A DNA stretch of 64,000 nucleotides from positions 94,005 through 158,004 of the forward strand of contig JAQGJP010000104.1 in assembly GCA_028290545.1 (NCBI GenBank). Direction: 5' to 3'. This document shows positions 43,924 to 52,173 of this stretch, piece by piece. The position numbers were made by a program, and so were the translations under genes. How positions within the stretch are numbered: position 1 is the stretch's first letter; each line of letters begins with the position of its first letter. The notes beneath the pieces are model-generated. The model had not been told where the DNA came from, did no database searches, and saw only the letters and a list, made by a program, of their open reading frames with translations. Origin of the DNA: Rhizobium sp. GTDB taxonomy: Bacteria; Pseudomonadota; Alphaproteobacteria; Rhizobiales; Rhizobiaceae.

Positions 43924-44778
43924 CTACGGCAGCAGCAGCACGTCGAACTGGGCGCTGTTCGAAGGAATGTCGCTGACCTTCATCAGCGAACATGAATCCT
44001 CGTGGAAGACCATGCAATCCTCATAGAATTCGGACAGGGTTTCGACAAATATGCGGGCCTGTTCGGGACCGTAGAATTGCGATGTGAACTCGGTGTAGAG
44101 CGGCACCCGGCGGGCGAACAGGTTTCGCATGGAACGGATGACCACGGGTTCGTAGCCCTCGACGTCCATCCAGACAAGGCCGATATCGGCGTCGGTGACA
44201 CCTGCATCTTCCAGGATGAGGGATACCGGCTTCACCGGCACGGCGATCCTGACATCCCTGGGGCTGCGTTGCACCATGCCGCTCTTGCCGTGATTGCTCG
44301 GATGCTGGAAGAAGTCGATCTCGCCCTCGGCGTCGCCCGCCGCACAGTTGACGGCGGTGATCTGCTCTTCGAGCCCGTTCTGGGCGATGTTGATCTGAAG
44401 CAGCCTGAAATTGCGAGGGTCGGGCTCGACGCTGACGATGCGGTCAAAGGCTTTGCTGAGCGCGAAATAGACGGTCTGCGTGCCGATATTTCCACCGATT
44501 TCCAGCAAGACCCTGCCATCCGCGGGCAGTCCGCGATCCCGGAGAACAGCCAGAAGGCGGGTGACATGATGGCGCTCGAAATGGCCCTTCCGGAAGATTT
44601 TTCTGCCTATGTAGTCGGAGGGCGAGAACGTCATGACGTGATCGCCGCAATCCACGGTCATGGCCAAGGTACGAGCCCCGATCCCGTGAACCAGCAGCTC
44701 GCGGCCATATCTTGTGTCGAAGAATCGCGTTGCGAGCCTGTCGCGCAATTTACGAAGAGAGCGGTTCAATATTGTCAC
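43924..44778 (-). CDS. FkbM family methyltransferase
   Basis: 284 residues from a GTG start (no near ATG). SAM-binding core LLEIGGNIGTQTVYF, then SVEPDPRNFRLL as strand 2, EITAVNCAAGDAEGEIDFF, and VGLVWMDVEGYEPVVIRSM, which is the FkbM hallmark region. Family members O-methylate sugars or polyketides; within this glycan region a sugar methyltransferase is likely. Stands alone on the minus strand, 145 bases from the DmeF side gene and 105 bases from DUF3095. Confidence 0.82.
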   Translation of the reverse strand: MTILNRSLRKLRDRLATRFFDTRYGRELLVHGIGARTLAMTVDCGDHVMTFSPSDYIGRKIFRKGHFERHHVTRLLAVLRDRGLPADGRVLLEIGGNIGTQTVYFALSKAFDRIVSVEPDPRNFRLLQINIAQNGLEEQITAVNCAAGDAEGEIDFFQHPSNHGKSGMVQRSPRDVRIAVPVKPVSLILEDAGVTDADIGLVWMDVEGYEPVVIRSMRNLFARRVPLYTEFTSQFYGPEQARIFVETLSEFYEDCMVFHEDSCSLMKVSDIPSNSAQFDVLLLP

Positions 44779-44962
44779 CCATGACCGGCGGCGGATCGCC
44801 CCTGCGGCACCACCGCTCTTACAGCGGTTTTTCGCTGCATTCCACTGCGACTGCGGATTCTGCCGGCTGGCCGCGTCCGGTAATGGGAGCGTGATCCGCT
44901 TATCGAGCCCTCCCGGCCGCAGTCATGGACGAAATGCTCATGGGGACATCCTCATTACGGGT

Positions 44963-45916
44963 CTACGCAGCCTTGGGCTCTACCTCGACCGTCACATGAG
45001 AAAGGTCGTGGATTTGAGCAAGCTTCTCACGATAATACGAAGGGGCTTTCGGCTCTTCCCCGGTTAACGAAACGATAGCGCCATGATGACCTGGACCGAG
45101 CTGCCAAACATGTAGATCAGTAATCTCGCAGCCCTCCGCTTCAATGATGTCTCGGATTTCAGCCGGCAGGTCCTCGCCATCGGGGATATAATCTAGCAAC
45201 GTCGATCCCGCGTCTCTGATCAGGCCCCATGACCAGCGTGCGATTACCAATGCGCCAACCAACCCGATTGCCGGGTCCAGCCACAGCCAACCATATATGC
45301 TTCCCAAAACGAGAGCGCCTATCGCAAGTACCGAGGTCAACGCATCGGCCAGCACATGCATGTAAGCCGCCCGCAGATTCTGATCTTTACCCCCATGGGC
45401 AAGATCGCTGTGATGATCGTGTTGATGACCATGATTGTGTCCGTGAGAATGATCGTCCTTCAACAGCCACGCACAGACCAGATTGACAATCAGGCCGACG
45501 ACCGCCACCAAAATAGCTTCGTGAAAGCTAATTTCGACTGGTGTGCTGAAGCGAAGGAAGCTCTCCCATCCGATCAGCAGTGCGATCAATGCGAGCACGA
45601 TGGCGCTGGAGAACCCGGCCAAATCACCGACCTTTCCCGTGCCGAAGGTAAAATGCGGATTGCTCGCGTGACGTCGTGCAAACATGTAAGCCAAGGCAGC
45701 GATCAGCATTGCTGCGGCATGAGTTGACATATGCCAGCCGTCGGCCGTCAGCGCCATGGAACCATAAAGATTGCCGGCGAAGATTTCGGCAACCATCATC
45801 GCGGCCGTAATGGCAATCACAATCCAGGTTCGTTTTGCATTACGGTCGTGGTTTTCCCCAAGAAAGACATGATCGTGATGGGCGGATAGCTTCGCGCCAA
45901 TTATTGCGGTGGTCAT
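44963..45916 (-). CDS. dmeF: Cation diffusion facilitator, cobalt/nickel exporter type
   Basis: 317 residues, six membrane helices of the CDF family. Metal-site residues are seen in helix 2 (TADGWHMSTHAA) and helix 5 (YMHVLADALTSVLA, the HXXXD pair). A long histidine-rich cytoplasmic loop (DDHSHGHNHGHQHDHH) lies between helices 4 and 5 and a further His-rich N-terminus (SAHHDHVFLGENHDR). It should export divalent cations by proton antiport. The DmeF subfamily is known to handle cobalt and nickel, and the adjacent RcnR/FrmR-type repressor gene, whose 3' end overlaps this start by four bases, matches the dmeRF operon of rhizobia. Confidence 0.87.
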   Translation of the reverse strand: MTTAIIGAKLSAHHDHVFLGENHDRNAKRTWIVIAITAAMMVAEIFAGNLYGSMALTADGWHMSTHAAAMLIAALAYMFARRHASNPHFTFGTGKVGDLAGFSSAIVLALIALLIGWESFLRFSTPVEISFHEAILVAVVGLIVNLVCAWLLKDDHSHGHNHGHQHDHHSDLAHGGKDQNLRAAYMHVLADALTSVLAIGALVLGSIYGWLWLDPAIGLVGALVIARWSWGLIRDAGSTLLDYIPDGEDLPAEIRDIIEAEGCEITDLHVWQLGPGHHGAIVSLTGEEPKAPSYYREKLAQIHDLSHVTVEVEPKAA

Positions 45917-46191
45917 TTCAAGTATGTCCTTATGACATCGATGAGTTCAGCCGCGCCCTTTGCTCGGTCCGCATTGTCATCACGGTCAGGATTCACAACG
46001 TGCTCACGGATGTGTTCTTCAATCAGTTCGGCAGTGAGGCCTGTCATCGCGCCACGTACGGAAGCAACCATGTTCAGGATTTCATTACACGGCGCTTCTG
46101 CATCAAGAGCTTTCTCAATGGCCTCCATCTGCCCTTTCATCCGTCGAACGCGGGCAAGAAGTTTGGATTTGTTTTTCGTTGTGTGGCTCAT
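45913..46191 (-). CDS. dmeR: CsoR/RcnR-family metal-responsive repressor
   Basis: 92 residues from ATG 46191; the frame continues to 46284, but the family starts at SHTTKNKSKLLARVRRMKGQ. The four-helix fold of the DUF156 family is clear: the first helix carries the DNA-contact Arg/Lys, and metal ligands are the N-terminal His3, Cys35 region (DAEAPCNEILNMVASVRGA) and the His of EEHIREHV. His-2/Cys-35/His-60/His-64 type ligands are those used by RcnR for nickel/cobalt. It represses its own operon with dmeF. The G-tract operator candidate overlaps its start. Confidence 0.85.
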   Translation of the reverse strand: MSHTTKNKSKLLARVRRMKGQMEAIEKALDAEAPCNEILNMVASVRGAMTGLTAELIEEHIREHVVNPDRDDNADRAKGAAELIDVIRTYLK

Positions 46192-46192
46192 A

Positions 46193-46212
46193 CTATAGGG
46201 GGCTATCCTATA
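46193..46212. promoter_or_regulatory. G-tract operator candidate for the dmeR-dmeF operon
   Basis: Just upstream of the dmeR start, CTATAG-GGGG-CTATCCTATA holds a 4-base inverted repeat (ATAG and CTAT) around a GGGG centre. CsoR/RcnR-family repressors bind G-tracts flanked by AT-rich inverted repeats, so this is a likely autoregulatory site. The core promoter was not resolved. Confidence 0.5.
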
Positions 46213-46397
46213 TTGTTTATGGTCGCAAGGCACATTTTGCGAGGCCGGGCTTTGGTTCGGGCTTGGAGACATGTTGGAGTTCACACACTTGACATCGCAC
46301 GGTTCGATTTGGCATTAGATCGTTATGGGGGCTGCGATCCCTCACGAGGCGACAGCCGAAATCGCGTCCAGTCAACCGAAACTCGGAAGGACGCGTC

Positions 46398-47213
46398 ATG
46401 CCCTCTTTTCTTGAAATCACAGCTGAACGATTAAACCGCCTGATCGGGACGCCGAATTGTCCCGAGCTTATCGACGTCCGTATCGACGAAGACTTCGATG
46501 CCGATCCCCGACTAATTCCCGGCTCTGCTCGGCGGGACTATCGTGACCAGTCCTGGATCGACAGTTTTCCGGGTGAAAGTGCGATCATAATTTGCCAGAA
46601 AGGCAAGAAACTGAGCCACGGAGTCGCTGCATTCCTGAGGCATCGGGGCATTCCGGCCGATGTGCTGGAAGGCGGCTTCGAGGCGTGGACGGCGGAGGGC
46701 TTTGCAGCGGTTCCGATCTCGAAGCTGCCACCACGCGACACCCAAGGGAGAACCGTCTGGGTGACGAGAGCGCGACCGAAGATTGACCGCATCGCCTGCC
46801 CATGGCTGATCCGCCGCTTTGTCGATCCAGATGCTGTCTTCCTGTTCGTAACGGCCTCCGAAGTAGAAGCCGTCGCTGATCGGTTCAATGCCGCGCCCTT
46901 CGATATCGATGGAGACATTTTCTGGAGTCACAGGGGCGAGCTTTGTACCTTCGACATCATGGTCGAGGAATTCGGCCTGTCGACCAAACCACTCCTTCAA
47001 CTCGCAACCATCGTCAGAGCGGCCGATACCGCACGACTTGATCTAGCCCCTGAAGCTGCGGGACTGATGGCAGCGTCGCTCGGGCTTTCCCGGATGTATT
47101 CCGACGACATCGAACAACTCGATGCTGGAATGGCGCTGTATGACGCCTTTTATCGCTGGTGCCGGGATGCGACCGATGAGACCCATAATTGGCCTGCCAA
47201 GAAGGGAGCTTGA
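46398..47213 (+). CDS. Rhodanese-ChrB fusion protein
   Basis: 271 residues. The N-terminal 105 residues are a rhodanese domain (ELIDVRIDEDFDADPRLIPGS, IIICQKGKKLSHGVAAFLR, ILEGGFEAW-type VLEGGFEAW) with the catalytic Cys in IIICQKGKK. The C-terminal 150 residues match the chromate-resistance protein ChrB (VWVTRARPKIDRIACPWLIRRFVDPDA and DGDIFWSHRGELCTFDIMVEEFG). ChrB-type proteins sense or assist in chromate resistance; the rhodanese part may provide thiol chemistry. It starts the plus-strand chr unit, divergent from dmeRF, and ends one base before chrA. Confidence 0.83.
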   Translation: MPSFLEITAERLNRLIGTPNCPELIDVRIDEDFDADPRLIPGSARRDYRDQSWIDSFPGESAIIICQKGKKLSHGVAAFLRHRGIPADVLEGGFEAWTAEGFAAVPISKLPPRDTQGRTVWVTRARPKIDRIACPWLIRRFVDPDAVFLFVTASEVEAVADRFNAAPFDIDGDIFWSHRGELCTFDIMVEEFGLSTKPLLQLATIVRAADTARLDLAPEAAGLMAASLGLSRMYSDDIEQLDAGMALYDAFYRWCRDATDETHNWPAKKGA

Positions 47214-47214
47214 G

Positions 47215-48621
47215 ATGACCGACACAGTTTCGAACAGGGCCATCTCAGCGACCGTTCCCGAGCATGACCACGGCGTTTCGTTTGGCGAAGCCTTTAAAGT
47301 CTGGCTTAGGGTTTCGGCCCTGAGCTTTGGCGGGCCTGCAGGCCAGATCGCGGTCATGCACCGCATCATCGTTGACGAAAAGAAATGGATAGGTGAGCAT
47401 CGGTTTCTTCATGCATTAAACTACTGCATGCTTCTTCCGGGGCCTGAGGCGCAACAGCTCGCCATTTATATTGGGTGGCTCATGCACCGGACACGCGGTG
47501 GTCTCATGGCAGGCATCCTGTTCGTTCTGCCGGGTTTCCTGTCCATCATGGCGCTGAGTTACATCTATGCCGCCTTCGGGAATGTCACGGTGGTGGAGGG
47601 CTTGTTCTTCGGCCTGAAAGCCGCCGTCCTGGCTGTTGTCGTGCAAGCAGTATTTCGGATTGGCGGTCGAGCGCTGAAAAACAACCTGATGATCGGCATC
47701 GCAGCATCCGCCTTCATCGCAATTTTCATTTTCCAAGCGCCGTTTCCATTGATCATCCTCGTGGCCGGTATCATCGGCTTTTTCGGCGGGCGCACGGGAT
47801 CGCCACTATTCAAGGTCGGTGGCGGTCATAAGGCTGGTTCAGGTCCCATTCTGAGGGACGAGGACTCGCTGCTGGGTGAAGCAACGCCAGCCCATGCCCG
47901 TCCCAATGTCGCGTGGTCATTGAAAATCTCGGCTGTGTTGTCGGCACTCTGGATCATTCCCGTTCTGGCACTATGGATCTGCCTCGGTCCCGACAATGTC
48001 TTCACCCACATCGCCACCTTCTTTTCGAAAATGGCGGTGGTCACATTCGGGGGTGCCTATGCCGTGCTCTCCTACGTCGCTCAGCAAGCCGTCGGCCACT
48101 ATGGCTGGCTGAAGCCCGGAGAAATGCTCGATGGACTCGGGATGGCGGAAACGACACCAGGTCCCTTGATTCAGGTCGTCCAGTTTGTTGGCTTCATGGG
48201 TGCGTATCGTGATCCGGGTTCGCTCAGTCCGATGACAGCGGCAACCTTTGCGGCGATCCTGACGACATGGGTGACATACATTCCGTGCTTCCTCTGGATT
48301 TTCCTCGGCGCACCATTCATCGAGAAACTGAGAGGCAACGCTGCCTTGGCTGGAGCACTGTCTGCTATCACCGCAGCGGTGGTCGGCGTGATACTAAACC
48401 TGGCGATTTGGTTTGCTCTGCACACCTTGTTCGGTCAAGTTTGGAGCTGGAACGTTGGCGGCTTGAAATTTGACATTCCGGTGTTGACTTCCATCGTGTT
48501 ACCTTCGCTGGCGCTCTCAGTGGCGGCAGGGTTGGCCATCTTCCGGTTTAAGGCATCGGTGATCACGACGCTGTTGGTCTGCGCGGCCCTGGGTATAGCC
48601 TGGAAGTTGGCTGTTGGCTGA
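47215..48621 (+). CDS. chrA: Chromate transporter ChrA
   Basis: 468 residues from ATG 47215, which follows the previous stop by one base; the GGGAG six bases before supports it. A long CHR-type transporter with two homologous halves: the first has SFGGPAGQIAVMHR and LPGPEAQQLA, the second has FGGAYAVLSYVAQQAV and ETTPGPLIQVVQFVGFMGA. About ten to eleven membrane helices. It exports chromate from the cytoplasm, driven by the membrane potential. Pairs with the upstream rhodanese-ChrB gene in one unit. Confidence 0.9.
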   Translation: MTDTVSNRAISATVPEHDHGVSFGEAFKVWLRVSALSFGGPAGQIAVMHRIIVDEKKWIGEHRFLHALNYCMLLPGPEAQQLAIYIGWLMHRTRGGLMAGILFVLPGFLSIMALSYIYAAFGNVTVVEGLFFGLKAAVLAVVVQAVFRIGGRALKNNLMIGIAASAFIAIFIFQAPFPLIILVAGIIGFFGGRTGSPLFKVGGGHKAGSGPILRDEDSLLGEATPAHARPNVAWSLKISAVLSALWIIPVLALWICLGPDNVFTHIATFFSKMAVVTFGGAYAVLSYVAQQAVGHYGWLKPGEMLDGLGMAETTPGPLIQVVQFVGFMGAYRDPGSLSPMTAATFAAILTTWVTYIPCFLWIFLGAPFIEKLRGNAALAGALSAITAAVVGVILNLAIWFALHTLFGQVWSWNVGGLKFDIPVLTSIVLPSLALSVAAGLAIFRFKASVITTLLVCAALGIAWKLAVG

Positions 48622-48685
48622 AGTCGTAAATGGATTTCGGCGCATTTGCCAAGCAGTCAGGGCGAAGCGGGGAAGGTTGATCCCT

Positions 48686-48712
48686 CGTTGGACTATCCCA
48701 ACGCTTTGATTT
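48686..48712 (+). terminator. Weak terminator candidate after chrA
   Basis: CGTTGG and CCAACG form a 6-base stem with a 6-base loop followed by CTTTGATTTTC. The stem is modest and the T-run broken, 65 bases after the chrA stop. Confidence 0.35.
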
Positions 48713-48745
48713 TCAATGTTCATTGGGATCAATCCGGGATCAGGA

Positions 48746-48820
48746 TCAGAGCGGCGCCTTGGCAAGCGTCTGGCCCTCCAGATATTCCATCACCAAGAAA
48801 TGGATGCTGTCCTCGGTGCT
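48746..48820 (-). pseudogene. Remnant of a serine/threonine protein kinase
   Basis: On the minus strand the translation reads STEDSIHFLVMEYLEGQTLAKAPL and then stops. FLVMEYLEGQTLA is the hinge region of Hanks-type serine/threonine kinases. No upstream ATP-binding lobe or downstream catalytic loop (HRD, DFG) is present in any frame nearby, so only about 24 residues remain. A fragment this short is strong as a motif but says nothing about the original gene's substrate. Confidence 0.6.
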
Positions 48821-48994
48821 TCGCAATCCGGCTGCTTGATGGTCGGGAAGATGGCACGGAATTGAAGTCTTGTCGTTACATGAGCCACACCGGAAAGTGG
48901 CCGATAAAAACCTTCTCTTGACTTTTCCTGTACAACGCACAACCGTCTCACGGCAGCCGCACGAGTTCAGGGGTCTAAAATCCGAGGTGATTTG

Positions 48995-50239
48995 ATGAAC
49001 GACGTTACGATTTCGGCAAGTTTCGATTCACAATACACGTTTTATCAGTCTGACACGCGCTGGATTTTTTCCGCGTCTGTTACCGGCACCTATGATGCCG
49101 GGCCGGTCGTGTCCGGGCCGAGCATGTACACCGGGACAGAAATCATCTTGGATGGAAAACTGGTTTCAGCGATGAAGGGTATATCCGTGTCAGCGGAGGC
49201 GACCGTCATCAATATTTCCAAAACAGGCCGGATTGATGCCGGTGACGGCGTTGAGCTTTTGGGAGCAAATCAATCTGTTACGAACGGAGGAACAATTATC
49301 GCCACGAATTTCGGCATCTATTATTCTTCCGGGTCGCACATCGTCAACAATGGCAAAATACTCTCGGATTTTATAGGAATTGCCGGTCTCTCCGATGACG
49401 TGAAGATCGAGAATAACGGTCTGCTCAAAGGTCATTCGGGCATTTACGTCGGCGGCAACAATGTCGAAATAGAACTCGGAATCAAAAGCCGCATAATTGG
49501 AACGGGCGAAAATCCAATAGGGATATGGGCTGAGACTTCGACGGAAGACTTTTTCAAAGTTGAAAACGCTGGCCTCATTCAAGCTGATATTATCGGCGGC
49601 GCTGGCGGGTCGAAGATTACCAATACTGGAAACATCATTGGAACCGTTCGTTTGAATGAAGGGGATGACATCCTAGACACGTCGAAGGGGCAAATCGACG
49701 GAGAAATATTCGGCGGTTCCGGGAATGATACCTATGTCATCAGCACAGCAGAAATCTTGATAAATGAATTGCAGACGGAAGGCGCGGACACAATCAAATC
49801 CAGTGTCGCGATATCCCTGGAGTCGAATATTTTCAACGAACAAGAAATAGAGAATTTGACGCTGACAGGCAAAGCAAAAATCAATGCCACCGGCAATGAA
49901 CTGGCCAACGTCATAACCGGCAACAAAAATAATAACATAATTAAGGGCGGTATCGGGGCCGATACTTTGAATGGCGGTGAAGGCAACGACCGGCTAACAG
50001 GCGGCGGCGGGCACGATAACTTCGTTTTCAAAGGCGGTAACGAAAAGGACGTCATTACGGATTTCAAGGATGGCGATATCGTTACAATCTCCAACTGGGC
50101 GGGGATTGATGACTATCTGGATTTGCTCGACCATGCTCTCAATGTGGGAAAAAGCGTCGTGATTTCATCGGGCAACGATAGTTTGACGATAGAAAACTTG
50201 CACAAGGGAAACCTTAATCAAAACGATTTCGACATTTAG
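48995..50239 (+). CDS. RTX calcium-binding protein, second one in the window
   Basis: 414 residues from ATG 48995 (GAGGTGA lies upstream; the frame also opens at a TTG three bases earlier). No signal peptide. The N-terminal 230 residues look like a right-handed beta-helix of short turns with asparagine ladders (TNGGTIIATNFG, VNNGKILSDFIG, IENNGLLKG). RTX-type repeats then appear in two places (GGSGNDTYVIS and GIGADTLNGGEGNDRLTGGGGHDNFVF), with a C-terminal DVITDFKDGDIVTIS part and a final hydrophobic end. It should be type I secreted and calcium-folded. No transporter genes are in the window. Confidence 0.82.
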   Translation: MNDVTISASFDSQYTFYQSDTRWIFSASVTGTYDAGPVVSGPSMYTGTEIILDGKLVSAMKGISVSAEATVINISKTGRIDAGDGVELLGANQSVTNGGTIIATNFGIYYSSGSHIVNNGKILSDFIGIAGLSDDVKIENNGLLKGHSGIYVGGNNVEIELGIKSRIIGTGENPIGIWAETSTEDFFKVENAGLIQADIIGGAGGSKITNTGNIIGTVRLNEGDDILDTSKGQIDGEIFGGSGNDTYVISTAEILINELQTEGADTIKSSVAISLESNIFNEQEIENLTLTGKAKINATGNELANVITGNKNNNIIKGGIGADTLNGGEGNDRLTGGGGHDNFVFKGGNEKDVITDFKDGDIVTISNWAGIDDYLDLLDHALNVGKSVVISSGNDSLTIENLHKGNLNQNDFDI

Positions 50240-50685
50240 CAATGCGTATATGAGCTGATGCAGAAACCGAATTAAGCTGACCAAAAAGGACAGTGGCCAA
50301 GGTTCCCATAAAGGCCATCACCATTTCATTCCTTTGGCATTGGTTGCCGAAGTGGAAGGCGATAAAGTGCGTCTGTCTGCAAACGGCGATGTCGCAGCAG
50401 TCTTCCGGACTGTCGAAATACATTCGCTTACGCGATGTGTCTTACAACTCCGACATCCACACGTTGCAGCTACAAGTTTCGTCTGATCTTCCGGCGCACC
50501 TGAAAAAGACCGGATGCGATGCTTCTTCGTACATTGTTAAGCCTATTTAAATATTCTGAAGACTGTAAACTAATTATATTTTAATATATTAATGGATTGA
50601 TTAAGTAGATTTCCATAAATCAACTAAAAGTCGCAACAATTAGACATGCAGTGTTACGCGCGAGCAGCCGGAGGAGGATGGTTCG
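50240..50685. other. Degenerate AT-rich intergenic segment
   Basis: 446 bases with no intact gene. The first 250 hold a DUF2171 remnant (listed); from about 50540 to 50640 the sequence is very AT-rich and probably contains the promoter of the PAS gene. Confidence 0.5.
50259..50486 (+). pseudogene. 5'-truncated DUF2171 domain remnant
   Basis: In one frame the translation reads NRIKLTKKDSGQGSH, then KGHHHFIPLALVAEVEGDKV and RLSANGDVAAVF, which matches the C-terminal half of DUF2171 proteins. The frame opens directly after a stop (TGA 50256) with no start codon, and the domain's N-terminal half is absent. After VF the sequence runs into about 24 unrelated residues before a stop at 50484. Confidence 0.6.
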
Positions 50686-51255
50686 TTGCCACAGAACGCC
50701 ACAGGTGACAAAAATAACGTCGTGAAATTACCGAAATCTTTTACAAAACAAGCTTCCGGTATTTTCACATGGGTTTTAGGGTCCGATGTGATGTATTGCG
50801 ACGGTTCGGCGGCTGAATCTTTTGGTTTCAGTCTGAATGAAGTCAGCGGCGGCTTACCAGCCAGAAATTTCTTGTCGCGTCTACATCCAGAGGATTTACC
50901 TGGTGTTTCAACAGCCATTCAGGACGCAATATCGACCGGCATGCCATATCAGGAAGACTATCGTATCTGCCGTCCGGATGGATCGGTTTTAGAAGTGACC
51001 ACGTTCGGTTCGTGCTTTTGCGATACGACCGGCAAACCGGTACATTTCGCCGGGATCGTCGTACCCGTACAAGCTCCATCATCCTTGGATAGCGATTTGA
51101 TCACGCTCTGTTTGCAAGCATATGGAATTGCCAAACGCACCGGGCGATTGGATGCCGCCTCCAAGATCATAGACGTTCTGGTCGAGATCGCGGGGCAAGA
51201 CGCGGAACGTAAATTCAGAAACATTCGCCTTCGGCGCTGTTGCCGGAAGGTATAA
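50686..51255 (+). CDS. PAS domain protein
   Basis: 189 residues from a TTG start that has GGAGGAGG seven bases upstream. Residues 20-130 form one PAS domain: MYCDGSAAESFGFSLNEVSGG, FLSRLHPEDLPGVSTAI, YQEDYRICRPDGSVLEVTTFG (PAS/PAC core). The C-terminal 50 residues (SLDSDLITLCLQAYGIAKRTG) are helical. No kinase, HTH, GGDEF or other output domain follows, so it may be an isolated sensor. Its 3' end lies 3 bases from the convergent ArsR gene. Confidence 0.72.
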   Translation: MPQNATGDKNNVVKLPKSFTKQASGIFTWVLGSDVMYCDGSAAESFGFSLNEVSGGLPARNFLSRLHPEDLPGVSTAIQDAISTGMPYQEDYRICRPDGSVLEVTTFGSCFCDTTGKPVHFAGIVVPVQAPSSLDSDLITLCLQAYGIAKRTGRLDAASKIIDVLVEIAGQDAERKFRNIRLRRCCRKV

Positions 51256-51258
51256 CGC

Positions 51259-51549
51259 CTACTTTTGAATGGTTGCGCTACCAGTTTGTTCGAAGATCGA
51301 ATCGAGCGCATCTAAAACTGAACGTACTGCGCCTGATTTGCTTGAATAATAAATGGTCTGTGCGTCACGCCGCGTACTGACAAGCTTTCTGGCGCGCAGC
51401 TTTGCCAAATGCTGTGACAACGCCGATTGACTCAAATCGACCAAGTTCGCCAGTTGACCGACCGACATTTCGTTTTCAGCGACAATTCCAAGAATTGCCA
51501 ATCGTTTCGGGTTGGCCATTGCGTTCAGTAATGCGGCGGACTTTTCCAT
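51259..51549 (-). CDS. ArsR-family winged-helix regulator, NolR-like
   Basis: 96 residues. The HTH is clear: NPKRLAILGIVAENEMSVGQLANLVDLSQSALSQHLAKLRARKLV followed by STRRDAQTIYYSSKS. The SQSALSQHLAKLR and RRDAQTIYY pattern is shared with NolR-type regulators of rhizobia, which lack obvious metal ligands; none (CXC or similar) is seen here. The C-terminal 20 residues are helical, for dimerisation. Likely target and ligand unknown. Upstream bases 51550-51600 should hold its promoter. Confidence 0.8.
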   Translation of the reverse strand: MEKSAALLNAMANPKRLAILGIVAENEMSVGQLANLVDLSQSALSQHLAKLRARKLVSTRRDAQTIYYSSKSGAVRSVLDALDSIFEQTGSATIQK

Positions 51550-51704
51550 ATCGGACCTTCAACAGTGTTCGAGAAAAGCGGAATTTTGATTTCCACCAAT
51601 GAGGATGCGGAATCACAGCCGTGAAGCGGCCGCATATTTCATGCTTGAAAGGAAAATGTATATTTTATGTTTGAAGCATATAAGGTGCCCGCATTCAATC
51701 GTGA

Positions 51705-51737
51705 ATAAAAAACCCGCCACAGCGTCCACCGGGCGGG
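51705..51737 (-). terminator. Rho-independent terminator downstream of the SHOCT fragment
   Basis: On the minus strand a 6-base stem CCCGCC / GGCGGG with a 13-base loop is followed by TTTTTTATTC. It lies 74 bases past the stop of the SHOCT fragment, indicating that a transcribed minus-strand gene ended here. Confidence 0.6.
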
Positions 51738-51810
51738 CTATCTATATGCTGATTTGCTAAAATCAAGAATCGGAATATTGGTTATCCACACCCACGCGGC
51801 ATAGGTAAAT

Positions 51811-51973
51811 CAGCCTATACCCTTCATGGCATCCTGTTTCAGAAGGTAGAATTCAGCTTCGCTGATCGCACCGGAATCAAGCATCGCCTTCAGGTCAACG
51901 ATCCGCTCCGCATCGTCTTGCTTGCCACAGGAACGACCACTGGCGCAGTTTGCGCAACTGGCAAGCCATTCAT
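51811..51973 (-). pseudogene. SHOCT-domain small protein, probably frameshifted
   Basis: The C-terminal part reads DDAERIVDLKAMLDSGAISE then AEFYLLKQDAMKG, a textbook SHOCT domain. Upstream in this frame no start codon is present; the previous frame holds MNGLPVAQTAPVVVPVASK, which would join the SHOCT part if one base were restored near 51926-51935. The parts therefore look like one gene broken by a one-base change. A sequencing error would give the same picture. Confidence 0.5.
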
Positions 51974-52173
51974 GCGGCGGGCGAATGGATCACCACGGTC
52001 TCATTTTCCTGATCGCAAGAATGATCTCTATCCGCCACTATTTTCTAAATGCTATTTATTTCATTGGGTTATGAAATAGATGCTGGAGTTGTCTCACGCT
52101 TTGCGGGGGTACCATCCCTCTAGCCCCGGGCAAGTAAGCCGTCGCATCATTGCGGCTTGACAGAGGGGCAGCG

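Larger units (their letters stand above)
48622..48994. other. Degenerate intergenic segment between chrA and the RTX gene
   Basis: 373 bases with no intact gene. It holds a hairpin candidate at 48686-48703 and a minus-strand fragment of a protein kinase at 48746-48820, both listed separately. A second inverted pair TTGATCCC (48677-48684) and GGGATCAA (48725-48732) is present. Confidence 0.5.
51550..52173. other. Intergenic region with degenerate SHOCT gene
   Basis: 624 bases without an intact gene. Contents: the ArsR promoter region, a minus-strand terminator (51705-51737), a SHOCT-domain fragment on the minus strand (51811-51973), and 200 further bases up to the small gene at 52174. Confidence 0.5.

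Noticed and set aside
50293..50550. 85-residue plus-strand frame after the RTX gene
   Set aside because: A different frame of the same bases reads as a clear DUF2171 remnant, so this frame is a shadow of it.
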